DNA of 64,000 bases, from positions 186,001 to 250,000 of the forward strand of contig NW_002476405.1 in assembly GCF_000189635.1 (NCBI RefSeq), written 5' to 3'. Shown here in pieces: positions 25,983 to 39,600 of the stretch (within the stretch, counting starts at the first letter, position 1; each line of letters begins with the position of its first letter). The notes beneath the pieces were generated by a model, which saw only the letters and a program-made list of their open reading frames with translations, was not told the DNA's origin and searched no databases. The stretch is from Tetrahymena thermophila SB210 (lineage: Eukaryota; Ciliophora; Oligohymenophorea; Hymenostomatida; Tetrahymenidae). The translations under genes and the position numbers were made by a program.

Positions 25983-26926
25983 TATAATCTAGTAAATGCT
26001 CCTACAAAGAAGTAAAACAGTGAATTCAGTTATAATCAATCTTATATTTTAAAATATTTGTTAAAATAACTCTAGCTGATACAAATAGCACACAAATACT
26101 TACTTTATATTTGGTAAAATCTGTAAATAATTATTTTGTATGTATGTATCTGTTATTAATCTATTGATTATTTTTTAATAAAATAATTGAATTTGATTAT
26201 TTAAGATACTAAAACACTATATTAACAGATCTCTTAAAATATATAGTAACTATAAATCATTAATTAACATATAAATGTTCTTTGTCAAATTATCAGTTTA
26301 ATAAAAAAATTTATAAATAATTCAATGACCATAAATATATTTTTGTCAAAACTTTAGTTATTCTAAATGAATGATACATATGTTCACTCTTAATAAAATA
26401 TTGGTTGGATTTTAATCATCAAGCAAATTGAATTAATTTTTGATTTAAAGCTAAATTATTCATATCTATCTATTTCATACTTATTTAGAAATTTATGATA
26501 TCAAATTCAACAAAAACAAACATCAAATAATTGCATAATTTTACACTATTTTAAATTCATTTTAATTGATTACTAAAAAAATAATTTTTTTATGAAAATA
26601 GGTAAAAACTTAATAAAATATAAAAAATTGTTTTCACCCTCTTTTTAAACAATATATTGTAAAAATAAATTAAATCAATATAATTTCCAGACTTGTAGCT
26701 ATACTAATTTTTTTTGGGTTTTTTAATACAAATAAACAATTTACATAAAATAATATGTTCTGGTTTATTGATTATTAAAAAGAGTATTGAAATATAGATA
26801 AAAAAATCATACCTTAATTAGGTTTAATAAAATGTACTAAATATACTTATTATAAAAGAAATTATTTGAATTAATTAATAAAGATTTGACTAAAAAATAA
26901 TTAAATTTATTTTTAAGTAGAAAAAA
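25983..26926. other. divergent intergenic region
   Basis: It lies between the starts of the minus-strand coiled-coil gene and the plus-strand LRR gene, so it should carry both promoters. A TTTGTAG-type possible acceptor lies about 20 bases upstream of the coiled-coil ATG, hinting at a spliced 5' leader. Nothing else was recognised. Confidence 0.55.
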
Positions 26927-29640
26927 ATGATAAAATAAACTTAATATTTTAATAGCCTAGAATAAGTAATTCTTAATTTCTTTCTTTGTGAATAAAAAAA
27001 TAAGTTTATAAAATAAAAAAAGTTTTTAAGTTCGTTATTATCATCTCACACCAACCTTGATATAATACTATAGTAAAAATTTTTCTTAATATGCTGCCTA
27101 ATTTATCAATCTTAATAAAAGAAATTAATAGCTATCTGAAAAAAAAATATCAGATTTAAGCTCAGCATTCGCAAAGTGTAGTCAACTCTCAAATTTGATA
27201 ATTGATGTCTAGTAAAATTACTCTAACTGTTCGATTTAATAAATTACTTAAAGATAACTATGATAAAAGATTTTATGATTGTTATTATACATTAACATAC
27301 TTTATTGCTTTAATAATTTTCAACTTAAACTTTTTAAAATAAATTTTACTAATTGATAATTTTTAAAATGAGTTAAAATTAATTTATAAAGATTTAATGA
27401 AATTGATGGATTTCTTGCATCTTGTTTAGGTTCTGCATTAACAAGTATTAAGAGCCTGTAATATTTAAGTCTGGACATTTGGTATAGAATTTATTTTTTT
27501 TATTTTATATTTTAATAAATTGTTAAAGTAAAGATACAAAAGAAGTAAGTAAGTAAGTAGGTAATTAAGCTTGCTCTTTGAATAATTTTAATTAATATGA
27601 TATTGAATTTCTTATATCTTAATCCTCAAATAAACTTTTTTATATTTAATTGAAAAAATGTTATATTGTTTATTAAAAGTGCCAATAACCTTGGTGAAGA
27701 GGGTGCTTTAGCTCTAGGTTCTTCTTTAGCAAGATGTTAATCTCTCTAAAAATTAATAATTAACCTTTCGTAAAAATATTTTTTTTATTTTCATTTACTC
27801 TAAATTTTTGGATTAGGAAAATTAAAAAATAAATAGTCCTAATCTTTCTTTTGTTGCTATTTATTTTATTTTTGATTAAATTTAACAATATATTTAAAAG
27901 TAATAATAAATTGTGTGAAAAAGGTGCACAAGCCTTTGTTTTTGCATTAGCAAAATGCAAAAGTCTTCTTCATTTAGAAATTTTCTTTAGGTAAAAGATT
28001 TTGATAAAGTTTAAGAAAAATATAATGAAAATAGATAGATTAATTTTTTTTGATTTTAATTAATAGAATTATATTAATATAATAATAGATATAATTAAAT
28101 GGGAGCAAAGGGAGCATCTAATTTTAAGAATGCTATAGAATAGCTCACTAATATCTAAACTTTAAACCTAAACCTCTTGTAATAACAAAATAATTATTTA
28201 TTAATGCTTTATGCAAATAATTAAGCAAGAGTATATATAAACATATTTATTTATTTATTTTTTTCCTTCTTCAATTTTTCTTCTTTTTCATTCATTGATA
28301 AATAAGTTTGGGTTCTATATACTGTAAATGCTCATTAATTAAGGCATTCCCTAAGTATCTTTTGCCCAAAAAAAAGTGCCATATAAAAAATTTAAGAAAA
28401 AAATGCCATAATTAAAATATGCCTTAATTAACGAGCATTTACTGTATATATTTTTTCCATATTTTTCTTTTTATTTTAAATCTATAAATAAAATTACATT
28501 AATTTATTAATTTTAAAAGTGGGAATCAAATTGGAGAATAGGGTGTTATAGATATGTGCTCTGGATTGCAAAATTTAGCTAATCTCTCAAAATTAGAAAT
28601 ATACCTGTATTTTATATATATTTATTTTATTAATTTTTTATTTTCAATTAAAAAACAAAAAGATAACAAGAGTTGATTGGTGATAAAGGTGCTTAAGGTA
28701 TGGGTTTAGCATTATCAAAATGCGCTAATCTCTAAAGTTTGAAACTCTATCTATAGTAATAACTATGTTATTTAAGTTATATTTAACATTTTAAATTTAC
28801 TCTTAATATGAGAAATAAAGAAGATTAAAATAATTTAAACACACACACATATAAAAATTAATTTACTTTCTTTCAAACAATAATTTTATGATTTAAATTA
28901 AATTAATTTTTTTAACTCTTTATTGTATTTTATTTATTTTAAATACATTTAAAAGTGGCAATTAAATTACTGATTTTGGAGCATAAAATTTAATTTCTTG
29001 TTTAGCAAAAAGCAGCAGTATCTATAGTTTATCACTTGACTTATCGTAAAATATTATTATATTTATTGGTTTTAAAAATTCAAATAATAAATAAATATTA
29101 CTAAATCATTCAAAAAATTATGTATACTTTTTTATTTTTTAAAATGCTTATTAATACCTTTAGTTTATGAATTTATTGTAAATTGTTGATTCTTCTTTAA
29201 TATTATTTTTCTTTATTTTCACATTTTTATTTATATATTTCAAGAAAAAACGAAATTAGTAATGATGAAATAACAAATTTTATAGCAGCTTTGAAAAATT
29301 TAATTAATCTCTAATGTTTTGAACTCAATTTATGGTAAATATTTACTTAATATTTTGTATTAATTATTTTAAATAGAAAGTAAAATGATTTTTATTTTAA
29401 ACATCTTTTTTTAATTTGCTTGTATAAATTTTTTAATTTATGAAAATATTAAAAGGAAAAATTATATTAATTAAAAGTCAGAATCAAAATTAAGAAGTAA
29501 TATGCTCAAAATTAACAGATTAGTTTTTTAAAATATCTCTTTTTGATAGATTAAAATTATCTAAAAATATTAAAAATAGAAAAATATAGTAGCCAAATAC
29601 TTTTCTAAGAATTATTGATATTAAAAAAACACAAAATTGA
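26927..29640 (+). CDS. leucine-rich-repeat protein with one repeat per exon
   Basis: Eleven exons (26927-27072, 27122-27211, 27392-27481, 27680-27769, 27901-27990, 28089-28178, 28520-28606, 28663-28755, 28956-29045, 29245-29334, 29478-29640) give 372 residues. Every intron is in phase 2. The nine internal exons are 90 bases, except one of 87 and one of 93, and each encodes one 29-31-residue repeat of the pattern N.IGDEGA..L..AL.KC..L..L.L.L. This matches the RI-like/NLRC-type LRR class, which mediates protein-protein contacts. No kinase or other catalytic domain is attached. The first exon's ATG is the least certain part; its codons only become repeat-like near SSHTNLDIIL. Confidence 0.8.
28317..28450. 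repeat. 134-bp terminal-inverted-repeat element (MITE-like) in an LRR-gene intron
   Basis: The left arm (ATACTGTAAATGCTCATTAA, continuing into TTAAGGCAT) and the right arm (ATGCCTTAATTAACGAGCAT, continuing into TTACTGTAT) are inverted copies over about 33 bases with only two or three mismatches. They flank a ~65-base centre with no coding potential. The element sits in intron 28179-28519, which is much longer than the neighbouring introns, and is flanked by TA-rich sequence. It looks like a miniature non-autonomous DNA transposon or a large hairpin. No transposase was found. Confidence 0.75.
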
Positions 29641-30423
29641 TAAGCTTAAATAAAATTATTTAGTAATTAAAAATTAACATAATTATTTAAAAAATAATTT
29701 TATTTATTTAGAAATTATATGGTTTAATAAGATTAAATTTTTCACTATTAATTCTTTAATTTTTAATTTTAATTTTTTTACTAATATTGAGAAAAAGTAA
29801 GTTAGTATCATAATAAAAAATCTAATTCAGTTTTTTATTAAGTTTCTAAAAATCTGTCTGATTCAACTTTTTTATTTTTTGAGTTTCAATAAAAACATAA
29901 AGCATAAATAATCATATATATGTTCCAGGATATCCAATAAAATAATTAAAAAATAAATAATTTAGTTGTATATAATGTAATGTCTGATTATTTTTTAGTG
30001 TGTGCTAATATAATAGAATTTATGGCATATAAAACATTAATAATTTCATAAAAGAGTTCTTTTTTCAAAAAGTGTTTTTTGCAATTCAAAAAAATCTTTT
30101 GTTTGATAGATGATTTTTAAATGAATCAGGCTTTTTAGGAATATTATTGGAAATTAATTTTTTGTTTATTAGTTTGATTTTTTCAAAGGATAACATTCTT
30201 ATTTTTTACTTATTTGTTTTTTAATTGATATTATTAATCTATTTTTAAGTAGAAAAATAAAAAAAAAGAATATATTTTTGATTTGAAAAGTTAATTAGTT
30301 ATTTAGTAGTTTAGTTTTAAGCAAAGTTGTATAAAATAGATTTATTCATTTATAATTTAGCTTAAGTAGTTAAAATAGGCAAGGAGACATTTTAGGTGTT
30401 TAATTTAGTAAGCTTGAGAAAGT
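29641..30423. other. intergenic region, no gene seen
   Basis: AT-rich with long T and A runs. No frame, RNA or repeat stood out. It precedes the membrane-protein gene at 30424. Confidence 0.6.
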
Positions 30424-32382
30424 ATGAATCCTAATTATCAAATGAATTAACAGAGAAACTAGTAATAATAACAATAACAATAGTAGTAGATAGAGAATTA
30501 TTCTCAGGATGGAGGAAGTTTGTATAGTGAATAGTAGGAAAATGGGGATTAATCAGAGGAGTAAGGGTAATAAGATTAAGGAAATTTTGTCTAATAAAAT
30601 GTAGCTCCACCTCCTTTGACAGAACAATAATTAAAAGAAGAAATAAGCTTATTTTTTAATATATTCGTAAATCCGCCACTTATTTTTGGTTGTCTGACAG
30701 CAATAGCATTTGAAAATAACCAGATAATTTACTAAAATTAGAACATTTAACAAGCATTTACTTATTCTTCGCTATTATTTTACTCTGTTATGTCTTTATG
30801 CTATTGTTTTCAGTTCTTCAAAGCTCTAAGATACTCAAAATTTAATTGGAAATAGCTAAGATTCATAAACTACTTTGGGTTTTTTTCAATTTCATTACTG
30901 ATGATTATTTTTATTATTAATGGCATCTTATAAAAGAGATATTTTGATCTAAGATGGTCTAGAATGGCAGTAACTCTTCTCATGCTTAGCTAATATGTCC
31001 ATTTTACTATAAAAAGGTTTTATGGGGAGTTTGATATCACACTTCCTGCTGTTTTTAATAGAATTTACTTTTTAGTAATTCCCCTAAACGATCATGAAAA
31101 GGAAAATGCATTTGTTTCTCTTACTGAAATATATGTAAAACTTAAATAATGCTGTTAACCTCTTACACTCATTTATTTCTTAATTTAAATTGTCTACCAC
31201 ATGAAAATGTACAAGTGGGCACCACCTTTTTAGTAATTATCACCACCATCCCTTGATGTAGAATACGGACATGAATAGTACTTATGGATAGCAATTGACT
31301 AATAAAGAACACTTTAGATGTTTAGCTTATTTATAATTCTCGCTTTGCTCACTCTTGGCTGCTCTCCTTATTTTGGGATATCCCATGAACATCAGAGCAG
31401 ACTTCCATATATTTTTATATTCTTACACTACACAACTTATATTATGACATACAAATTCTATCTAACTGGCCAGCTTTTGACTGGTGATTCTACTAACATA
31501 GAAAAAATATTGACTCCAATAATTATAATCACAATTATTCCACTATTTTGCACTCTTTTTATAAAAAGAGCACTCACGAAACTTTATCGATTACCATCTA
31601 CAGATTAATAGTAAATGTAACAACATTAAATAGAGTTATTTTCTTAATATAAACTAGATTTCCCAAGAAACTATCCAGATCCACCAGAATATGTGTCTTC
31701 GATTTAACAAAAATAATAGCAAACGTATCAGCTAGTAACAGCTGAGCAAATTGGAATATGTTTTGTATTATTTATCTACCAATTTGTAAATCTAAATTAG
31801 TTATACTCTACTCATTAGCAAGAAACAATAGGACCATAAATACAAGGATTTTACGATTTGATGGTAGATATCAATGTTTACATATTTATAATTCACACAT
31901 TTATCTATCAAGTATTAACCCAAACAGCCGAAAATATATTGAATTAAACAGAATATGGAATTTTTAGTTTCTTATTTTTAGCAAATTATGTCTTAACGCT
32001 ATAGTGGACATTAATTTGTTTCTTAACACTAATCATTCTTACCTCATACATCATGAATTTTACTGAATAAGATACAGTATTTCATATAGGGCCAGCCATT
32101 TCCATATTATGGATGCTCTTAATTTATTCTATCAAGCAAGGTGCAGTCCCAAAAATGATTTATGAGTACGCTAAATTTGTTAAGATACAGTTTTTCTAAG
32201 GTTAGTTACTCCAAAGACTAGACATTCATAATAATATAATGGAAAATTTAAACAACATGAATGCTAATAACTAATAAAACTAATAACAAAATATCAACAG
32301 CAATAGCAATTTAATTATCAATCTAATTAACAATAATAACAACAACAACAATAATAATAATGTAAACATAGTTTTTTTATGA
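30424..32382 (+). CDS. polytopic membrane protein of unknown family
   Basis: A single uninterrupted exon gives 652 residues. Residues 1-75 are Asn/Gln-rich and hydrophilic. From about residue 78 to 595 there are roughly nine or ten hydrophobic segments (for example LIILALLTLG-type stretches near 31318-31380 and the FLTLIILTSYIM segment near 32015). The C-terminus is an Asn/Gln run encoded by AAC/AAT/CAA/TAA repeats. I see no transporter, channel-pore or GPCR signature. The low-complexity ends are typical of this genome and say nothing about function. Confidence 0.8.
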
Positions 32383-33596
32383 AAGATTAAAAAAAAGTTT
32401 TGCTTTTTATATTTAATTAAATAAAAATAAAGATAAATTTAAAAAAATATTGATTTTATTTTTTAGTTAGTGTAAATCAATTAATCAATCAATTCATCCA
32501 TCAATTTATGCATACATCTGATTTGAATATAATTGTTTGAAATTTATTTAAGATGTCATTTATTTTATGATAACTTTAAACTTAAAATTACTTTTTAAGA
32601 TTATTTTAATGTCTAAAACATGAATTTGTCAGTTTTATCAAGATTTAGATAAAATATTTATCTTTTTATAAATTAAAAAATTAAATTAAAATTTTTTTAA
32701 ATAAAACAAATAAATTTTTGTTTACATTTTTATTAAAATGGAAAATATAATTTAACAGTATTTCATTTTTTCAGAATAATTTTTTTGAAAATTTTAAAAT
32801 TTAATTTATTTATTTATTTTCTATTTTTGAAATCAAAATAATAAACATATTTATTTAAGTATTTTTTGAAATTAATTTAAAAAAATTAGTTTAATTGAAG
32901 ACTCATTATTTTTGGTAAAATATGATGGTAAACAAAATTTAACTTTAATTTACTATAAAAAGAATTAAAAAAGATTGGTCCAAATTAATTATCCTAAATT
33001 AGTTAGTGATTACAAGCGTAATTGTAATTTTGATAAATTAAACTATTGATAGATATATAGATAAATGCTTTTAAAAGTCCATTCATATTTTTATATATTT
33101 TTATGGATAAAGTTACAGAAAAATTAAATTAGTCGTAGAACTAAACTTATTCACAGTGTTTGATAGCTCTTTTTTATCAAGAAACTGGTATTCATTTAAT
33201 TACATAAGGATTTCTAAAAAATAAGCTTATTTTTATGAGGAGATTTAACAGTTTTGTAAGGTATTTTCAAAATTGGAATTAGGTTTTTTTAAAGATTTTC
33301 ATATTAAAAGATAAATAAATAATTTAGATTGATTGAATGGTTTTTTCTAACAAAGATAATATTTATCTGTATTTGTTTTAGTAAACTACTATGCAATGAA
33401 TAGGTATATTTATTGACAAATAAATACTGTCTTTTTTGTTTTTTTTGGAATAGAACTAGCAAACAAACTATTAATTGTTAATTAATATTCACTATTATTA
33501 AATTGCTTTTAAAAAAATTAAAAATCTTAGCTTATTTACTTTTTGTTTGGTAATTAATTAAAAAAGATTTAAGGAATAACTTCAAATTACAGTGGC
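32383..33596. other. intergenic region, no gene seen
   Basis: Twelve hundred bases of AT-rich sequence with short ATT/AATC runs and no coding frame on either strand. Confidence 0.6.
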
Positions 33597-36396
33597 ATGC
33601 AAAATCATGCTTTTTAGCATGGAGTATCTGGAAACGGAGACTCTAACAATATCCCAGCATCTCTTTAGAAAAATACTTAATAGGATAAAAGGATTTCGCA
33701 ATAGGATATTTATATGCTCCAAAGAAAAGAATCTAAACCTAGTAATTACTCAGTAGCTAATGGAAATACAATTAATAGCAATTAAAACAGTTCCAAATCA
33801 CTGTCACTAAATAAGACAGAAATTAAATTTAGACTTTAAAAGAGCGTTGATGCTTACCATGGTCATTCAAACTTATAAGAGAACAATTCTCCCAATTAAA
33901 AATTTAATTAGACAAATGAGAGATTGTACACAAAGTAAACAAGTAGAGAGGGTAGCAACAATAACCAAAACATGAAGGATCTAAGTTAAAGGCCAATGAC
34001 TTAATAAGGAGGAATAACTCATAAGTATATTGGAAATAACTCTCCAAACTCTAATGTATGATTTAATTTAAATACAAAAACATTATATTTAGCAATGCTT
34101 CATAAAATATTTACAATATATATTCTTTTTTGAAATAATAGCAGCTACCTATGATAAGCAAAGATAAAAAAGATAACAAAATTGGCAATTAAGTTGACTA
34201 AAATAACGAAATCATATAGAAAATTCTTTAGCAGAGTAAGTAATAGGGTTGTAGCACACCATAAAAGAATGCTTCTTCAAACTAGAGTTTTCTCCCTAGC
34301 TAAAAAACATTACAAATACTCACGAAAGAAGAGCTCAATTAAGTGAAACATTATGATGATTTGCAGAATAAGTTCAATAATAAGTCGTATTCGTAAAGTA
34401 AGAGTTAATTGCCACACTTTCAATCTTAGATGAAACTTAGTGCTAGAGAATCAATTGATAATATAGCATAAACTGTAGGAATAACTTAAACAACTTCAAA
34501 TTTGGGAAGTAATTCAAAGCAGTAACTCAGTTTATAATTATAGACGAATCACATATAATAGCACGTAGCTTTCACGTAGAGTAACCTCTTAAAGCACTTG
34601 AACAATCACCACAACTCATTACAATAAAATTCTATTTCATGTAATTCTCCTTAAATTCTGAACAAGTAAAATCAAACCTAGCTAGCAAGCGAATATTCTT
34701 ACTAGACTAGCGCTCTTAAAAACTAATCAGTTTAAGAGATTACAGAGAGTCCTAGAAAAATGGCTTTTATCAGTCAAAAGGATTTAAAAAGTCCTCAAGA
34801 TCAAAATAACAAAATAGCTAACTTTTTCTTCCCTAATGGTAGCCATAATATTGATGAAGTAAAATCTGAATAGCACTAGAACGATTACTAATTTGATTAG
34901 AATTAATTAGAAAATCAAGCTACTAATTTGGAAACATCAAATAATAATGAGTATTACTCCAAGATTAAAGATAAACAGATGTCTCTCAGACAGCTAAATA
35001 CCAACTTTGTTCATAGAAAAGGTAGTTAGGTCTAAAGTGATGCTACCTAATCCCCAATAGTAACTCCAACAGAAACGACTATGAAACTCATTCAGCAAAA
35101 TTAACTTAAAGTGAAAGTATTGTTGGATAGTTCTAAAGCTAGAAAGTCATATGGAGAGCTTCAAGAAATACTCTAGCCTGATAAAATTAAGCCTTTCAAT
35201 ACTTACATATCTAAAAGTAAACTTTTCTAAGAACTCAAAGACAGTTCCGAGTCTTCTTCTTCTAAGTCTGTGGCAGCTGCTAACAATTAAAGTTTTCATA
35301 GAGCTTATACAGCTACATAAACAAATTAATAAAACTCCACAATTTAAACTTAAAATTTACTTACGAGAGGCTCATAAAAACCTAATTCTCCATTAAAAAC
35401 TTCTACTATTTCTTCTCCAGTATCTCAGTAAATTCAAAATTAAAAGACACACAGCAATTAAACATGGATTGAAAACATAAGAAAAATGCAAAATCCACTA
35501 TACATTTAGGGAATTGAAGAAATAGAGGAGTCACTCAAAAAGGAGCTGCCAAACATAAATTCTGATGTACCATCAAACAGAAACGAAGTTGTCACACTTT
35601 AAAAGTGGTTCGAATCAGGATTAAAAAGCTTTTAATAAAGCGACAGCAAAAAATAATTTAAATATCTGTATATTACTTTCAATGAGTTAATAAGATAAAT
35701 TACACTCGATTGTGCTGAAAGAGGGTATTTTTTAAAAGTAATTAAAATAACAAACACATTCTTTATTTTTCTATATTTATTAATTTACTTTAATTTTTAA
35801 TGAAAGTAACTTAATTTGAACTTAAAAAGTTAAATTGTAAGTTATATTTTGATAAAAATAAAAAAATACTTTGTTATTAAGACAGTTTAAAATATTTTAA
35901 AATAATTCTAAAATTATTAATTTATAAAACAATCTAGGAAATTGTTTTCAAGATCGTAGAACATTACTAAAAGTAAATTTCAGAAGTTAATGAAGAAATA
36001 TTAGTTGAAAAATCTAAGAGTAAAGATGAGGTTATAAACACCAGAAGAGTATACGAAGGAATTTTCTTAAAAAAGGAAGCAGAATTTGCAGAAATTAAGA
36101 AGCTCAACGAAGAATACCTAGCTAGTTAGGCTGATGTAAATAAAACAATAACCTCACTTCAAAATAGAGAAAAGGATCTTAATGAACAATTAAATAACCT
36201 CAAATCAATTTCATAGTTCCTAAAAGTTCAACTTAAAAAGTTAAGTGAAGACAATCTCAAATTAAGAATGAAGCTCAAAAAAAGAAAATACAATTTAGAT
36301 GGAAAGATAGTCAAATAAATTGAGAGCGATCCTCAATTTGCCTAAGAAATTATGTAATTTTTTTAAAATTTAAATAAAAAAGCCAAATAAAAATGA
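33597..36396 (+). CDS. axonemal dynein light-chain (p28/AXDND1-like) domain protein
   Basis: Three exons (33597-34055, 34142-35737, 35938-36396) give 837 residues. The first ~550 residues are Ser/Asn/Gln-rich and disordered-looking. Towards the end of exon 2 the protein contains NELIRQITLDCAERGYFLK (ending at residue 685). This matches the hallmark of the axonemal dynein light-chain family, whose members read DELIRQVTINCAERGLLL. A coiled coil of about 140 residues follows, as in p28. p28 is about 250 residues, so this protein is a long-N-terminus variant like AXDND1 rather than the p28 subunit itself. The expected location is the cilium, associated with inner-arm dyneins (family inference). 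Confidence 0.8.
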
Positions 36397-36607
36397 AATT
36401 TATCTTTTAAAAATGTAAAAAAGAAATTTTATTAATAAAAAATAATTTTTTTCCCTAAATTTTAAAATTATAATTTTGTTAATACTTTATTTTAAAAAAT
36501 AGACAATAAAATTAGGGCATATAAAATTTGATTAAGAAAGGTGAATAGCAGTAATCAGACAAGAAATTAAATTCAAAAAAATAAATAAAAAAGTAATTAA
36601 ATAAAAT

Positions 36608-39600
36608 ATGGAAATTTAATTAAATTTTATGGTTTTTTTATATAAAAATAATAGTTAAAGAAATTCAACTGCAAGTTATATAGAAGCTCCTTCATTCACT
36701 AGTTTAGTTAGATTAAATAAAAACAACAAAGAAGTTTCTAATTTTAGTAGTGATTCAGATACTTCTTTTGATGAATTTAAAAAAGGTAAGAATGCAAAAG
36801 ACGAATTTTCTTTATTATAGCCATATATTCGTAAACATACCATTGAGTAATCAACTCCTTAACTTAACCACCTCTATTTACAGAGCTCAGCTAGTAAATA
36901 AAAATCTCGTAGAAATAGCTCAGCAAGTAATAGAAGCTCTAATTAATTTACTGTGAAAGATTTTAAAAGAAATAGTGTTACCTCATAATCAGGAATTCAA
37001 GGAGTAACATAGAATGTGGATATTAATAAAAAAATATTGTAAATTGCTATTTAGGAGCAGATAGAAGAAAATGAAATTAGTAGTTTCTCTTCAGAAGATA
37101 GCAAATTAATAATTGATGAAGCTTAAAACGATATGGTCGATATAAATCATTTAAATGCAATCGGATTCTAAGATATAGATTCTGTTGTTAAAAAGGAATG
37201 TGCAGAGACTTAGGTGAATGCTTCTCTAATCTAATTTGGTTGTGAAAGTGTTGAAATTTAGACAGATTTAATGAATTTGACGGAATAAAAATATGATGAG
37301 TTTTTGATAAATTCTGAAGAAATCGATTCACTGATTGATTTCAGAATTTCTGGAATAAAACAATTTTAGATAATGTTAGAATAAGAAGGCAAGGCAATCA
37401 ATATAGTGGATTTGCAAAAAGATATTGTTCCTACTGGATTCAAGCCACTTAAAATGCCTGCTAATATTTACAAGGGAAAATTCAATAAATTCGAAAGACT
37501 TTATGAAGAAAGTTTGCAAGAAGTAGCCTTAGTCAATTAGCAGTTAGAAAAAATGAATATTGAAAAAAATCAACTTTTTATTAGAGAAAAAGAACTTTTA
37601 GAAGAAATTAGTCAAATAAAAATTTAGTTAAAAAAAGAAAAGGAGGAAGAGCAAAAAAGGTTGCAAGAACTTGAGAGAAAAAGGAAGGAAGAAGAGGAAG
37701 AAGAAAAAAAGAGAAAAAAGAAAGCCCAAGAAATACCTGACAAGTGGAAAAATTACCAGCATCTTGTTTATAAAAAGAAATTTAATCAAGGTAATTTATT
37801 CAAAAAATAAATATTTATTTGTTATTAAAATTATAAAATGTAATTTTTTATTAAAGTTACTGAATGATATCATTAATCATTTAATTATTCATATAAAAAA
37901 TAGATGGAAGTCCTAATAATTACATTCAATCAAATGCTCCAAAGCTTGGATAAAGAGCAATTATTGATTTCGATAAATAATATTAGACAGATCTTGGATA
38001 AATTATTATTGATAAACTTTAGAATAAAAAATACAACAAATTTAAGAATTTCATGCCTGTTTCTACAATTCTCAAGCAGATCAATTTGATCTATTAGGAT
38101 CGTATTAAATAAGTATAAGAAAACCCTAGATTTAAGGAAATTTCTTGTTCTAACTTTTCTTATATCTTCCTCACTAAGATTTTCGGTCTCAAGAAAATAG
38201 TTGATCAGAAATTTATTATATTTATTCTTAGTTTAAAAAGATACATGCAAATATTTAGGATAAACATGTTTGCTCGTTTCCTAGGAATTCTAGAGTAAAA
38301 AAACTTAAATTTCACTTTAGACGAATTCAATAAATACATAGAAACTTTAGATTACATCTAGAACTAGTGTAATATAGGAAAGGATCTAGAAATTTCTGAA
38401 TCTGAAACTAAATACTACGTTCCCTACATCAAAGTTGCTGCTTTTGTTGGTAATTTTTTTTACTACTTTAAATTTATATTTCATATTCTTATTTTTTTTT
38501 TTTGGATGATGAAAATAAATTCATTCATTTAAAGCTCATTAGTCATTTCTTTAAGTTCTATTCATTTAAAATAATTTATTTCTAATTTCTAATTTCTAAA
38601 TTAAATTTATTGCTTTTTTAACAAAAGATTTTTTAAAATTAACATTTAAAAAACTTATTTAAAATTTAAAGTTTTTTTATTGATTTTTAAAAATGGTAAT
38701 TTTGATTCATCTTTGAAATATTTTAGTTGTCATTAATTTATTTTAATCTATATATATAATTACATTTTTTTAAATAATTAAAATAAAATTCTTTTTATTT
38801 TAGGAAACTTTGCTGATGCCAGATTCACAACAGAGGAAACTACTGAATTTAAGAAAGAGGTAGATCAGTTGAAAGAAAATGATCCTAGATATCCAAATGT
38901 TCAAGTTACAGATTTTGATGTTTTTGTTCACAAAATGCTAAGTAAGTATAGAATGCTAGTAAACAGAGCCAAGACTTATGTCATTAATGCTTTCAGTATA
39001 AAAATTTATTTTATTAATTAATTTTTAAATAACATGTTACTTTTAATAACCAGATGCTAGTGATTTGGATGGTAATGGAATTTGTAATTTAGAGGAATTC
39101 TTGATTCTTAACAGAAACATTGAAGCCGATAATTACAATGAGGAGATTTTGACAGAAATATTTAATGAAAATGCTGACATCTTTGAGGAAGGAGAGCCCA
39201 ATTTAACTTTCAATAAATTTGCTGTGGTTTGTGTAGACTTTAACCTTTTCTCTGATGAAGCTCAAGACAAATTTTTGAATATTAGACTTAAGAGGGAAAT
39301 AGACCTTAAGTTTGAAGACTTGAAGAAAGCATGGCCTTAGAAAAAGGAAAATTATGAGAGAAAAATTAATTCATTTAAATTCACTGATGAAAAAATAAAG
39401 GAAAAATGGATGGAAATTACTTAAGTCTTAAATGAAAGATTAACAAGCAATGAAACTCAAGAGCTTAAGCCATTGTTGATTGCTGAGAAAATCTTGGAAA
39501 AAGAATTAGAATTCCTAGAAATATTTGAGTAGGAAGGATTTGAAGACGAAGAAGCATTAAATAAGTATATGACAACGGATGAAGTAAAAACAAAAATAAC

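Noticed and set aside
27544-27562. AAGTAAGTAAGTAAGT tract as a possible telomere-like or regulatory repeat
   Set aside because: It is not the ciliate telomere unit, and similar tetranucleotide runs occur throughout the AT-rich spacers and introns.
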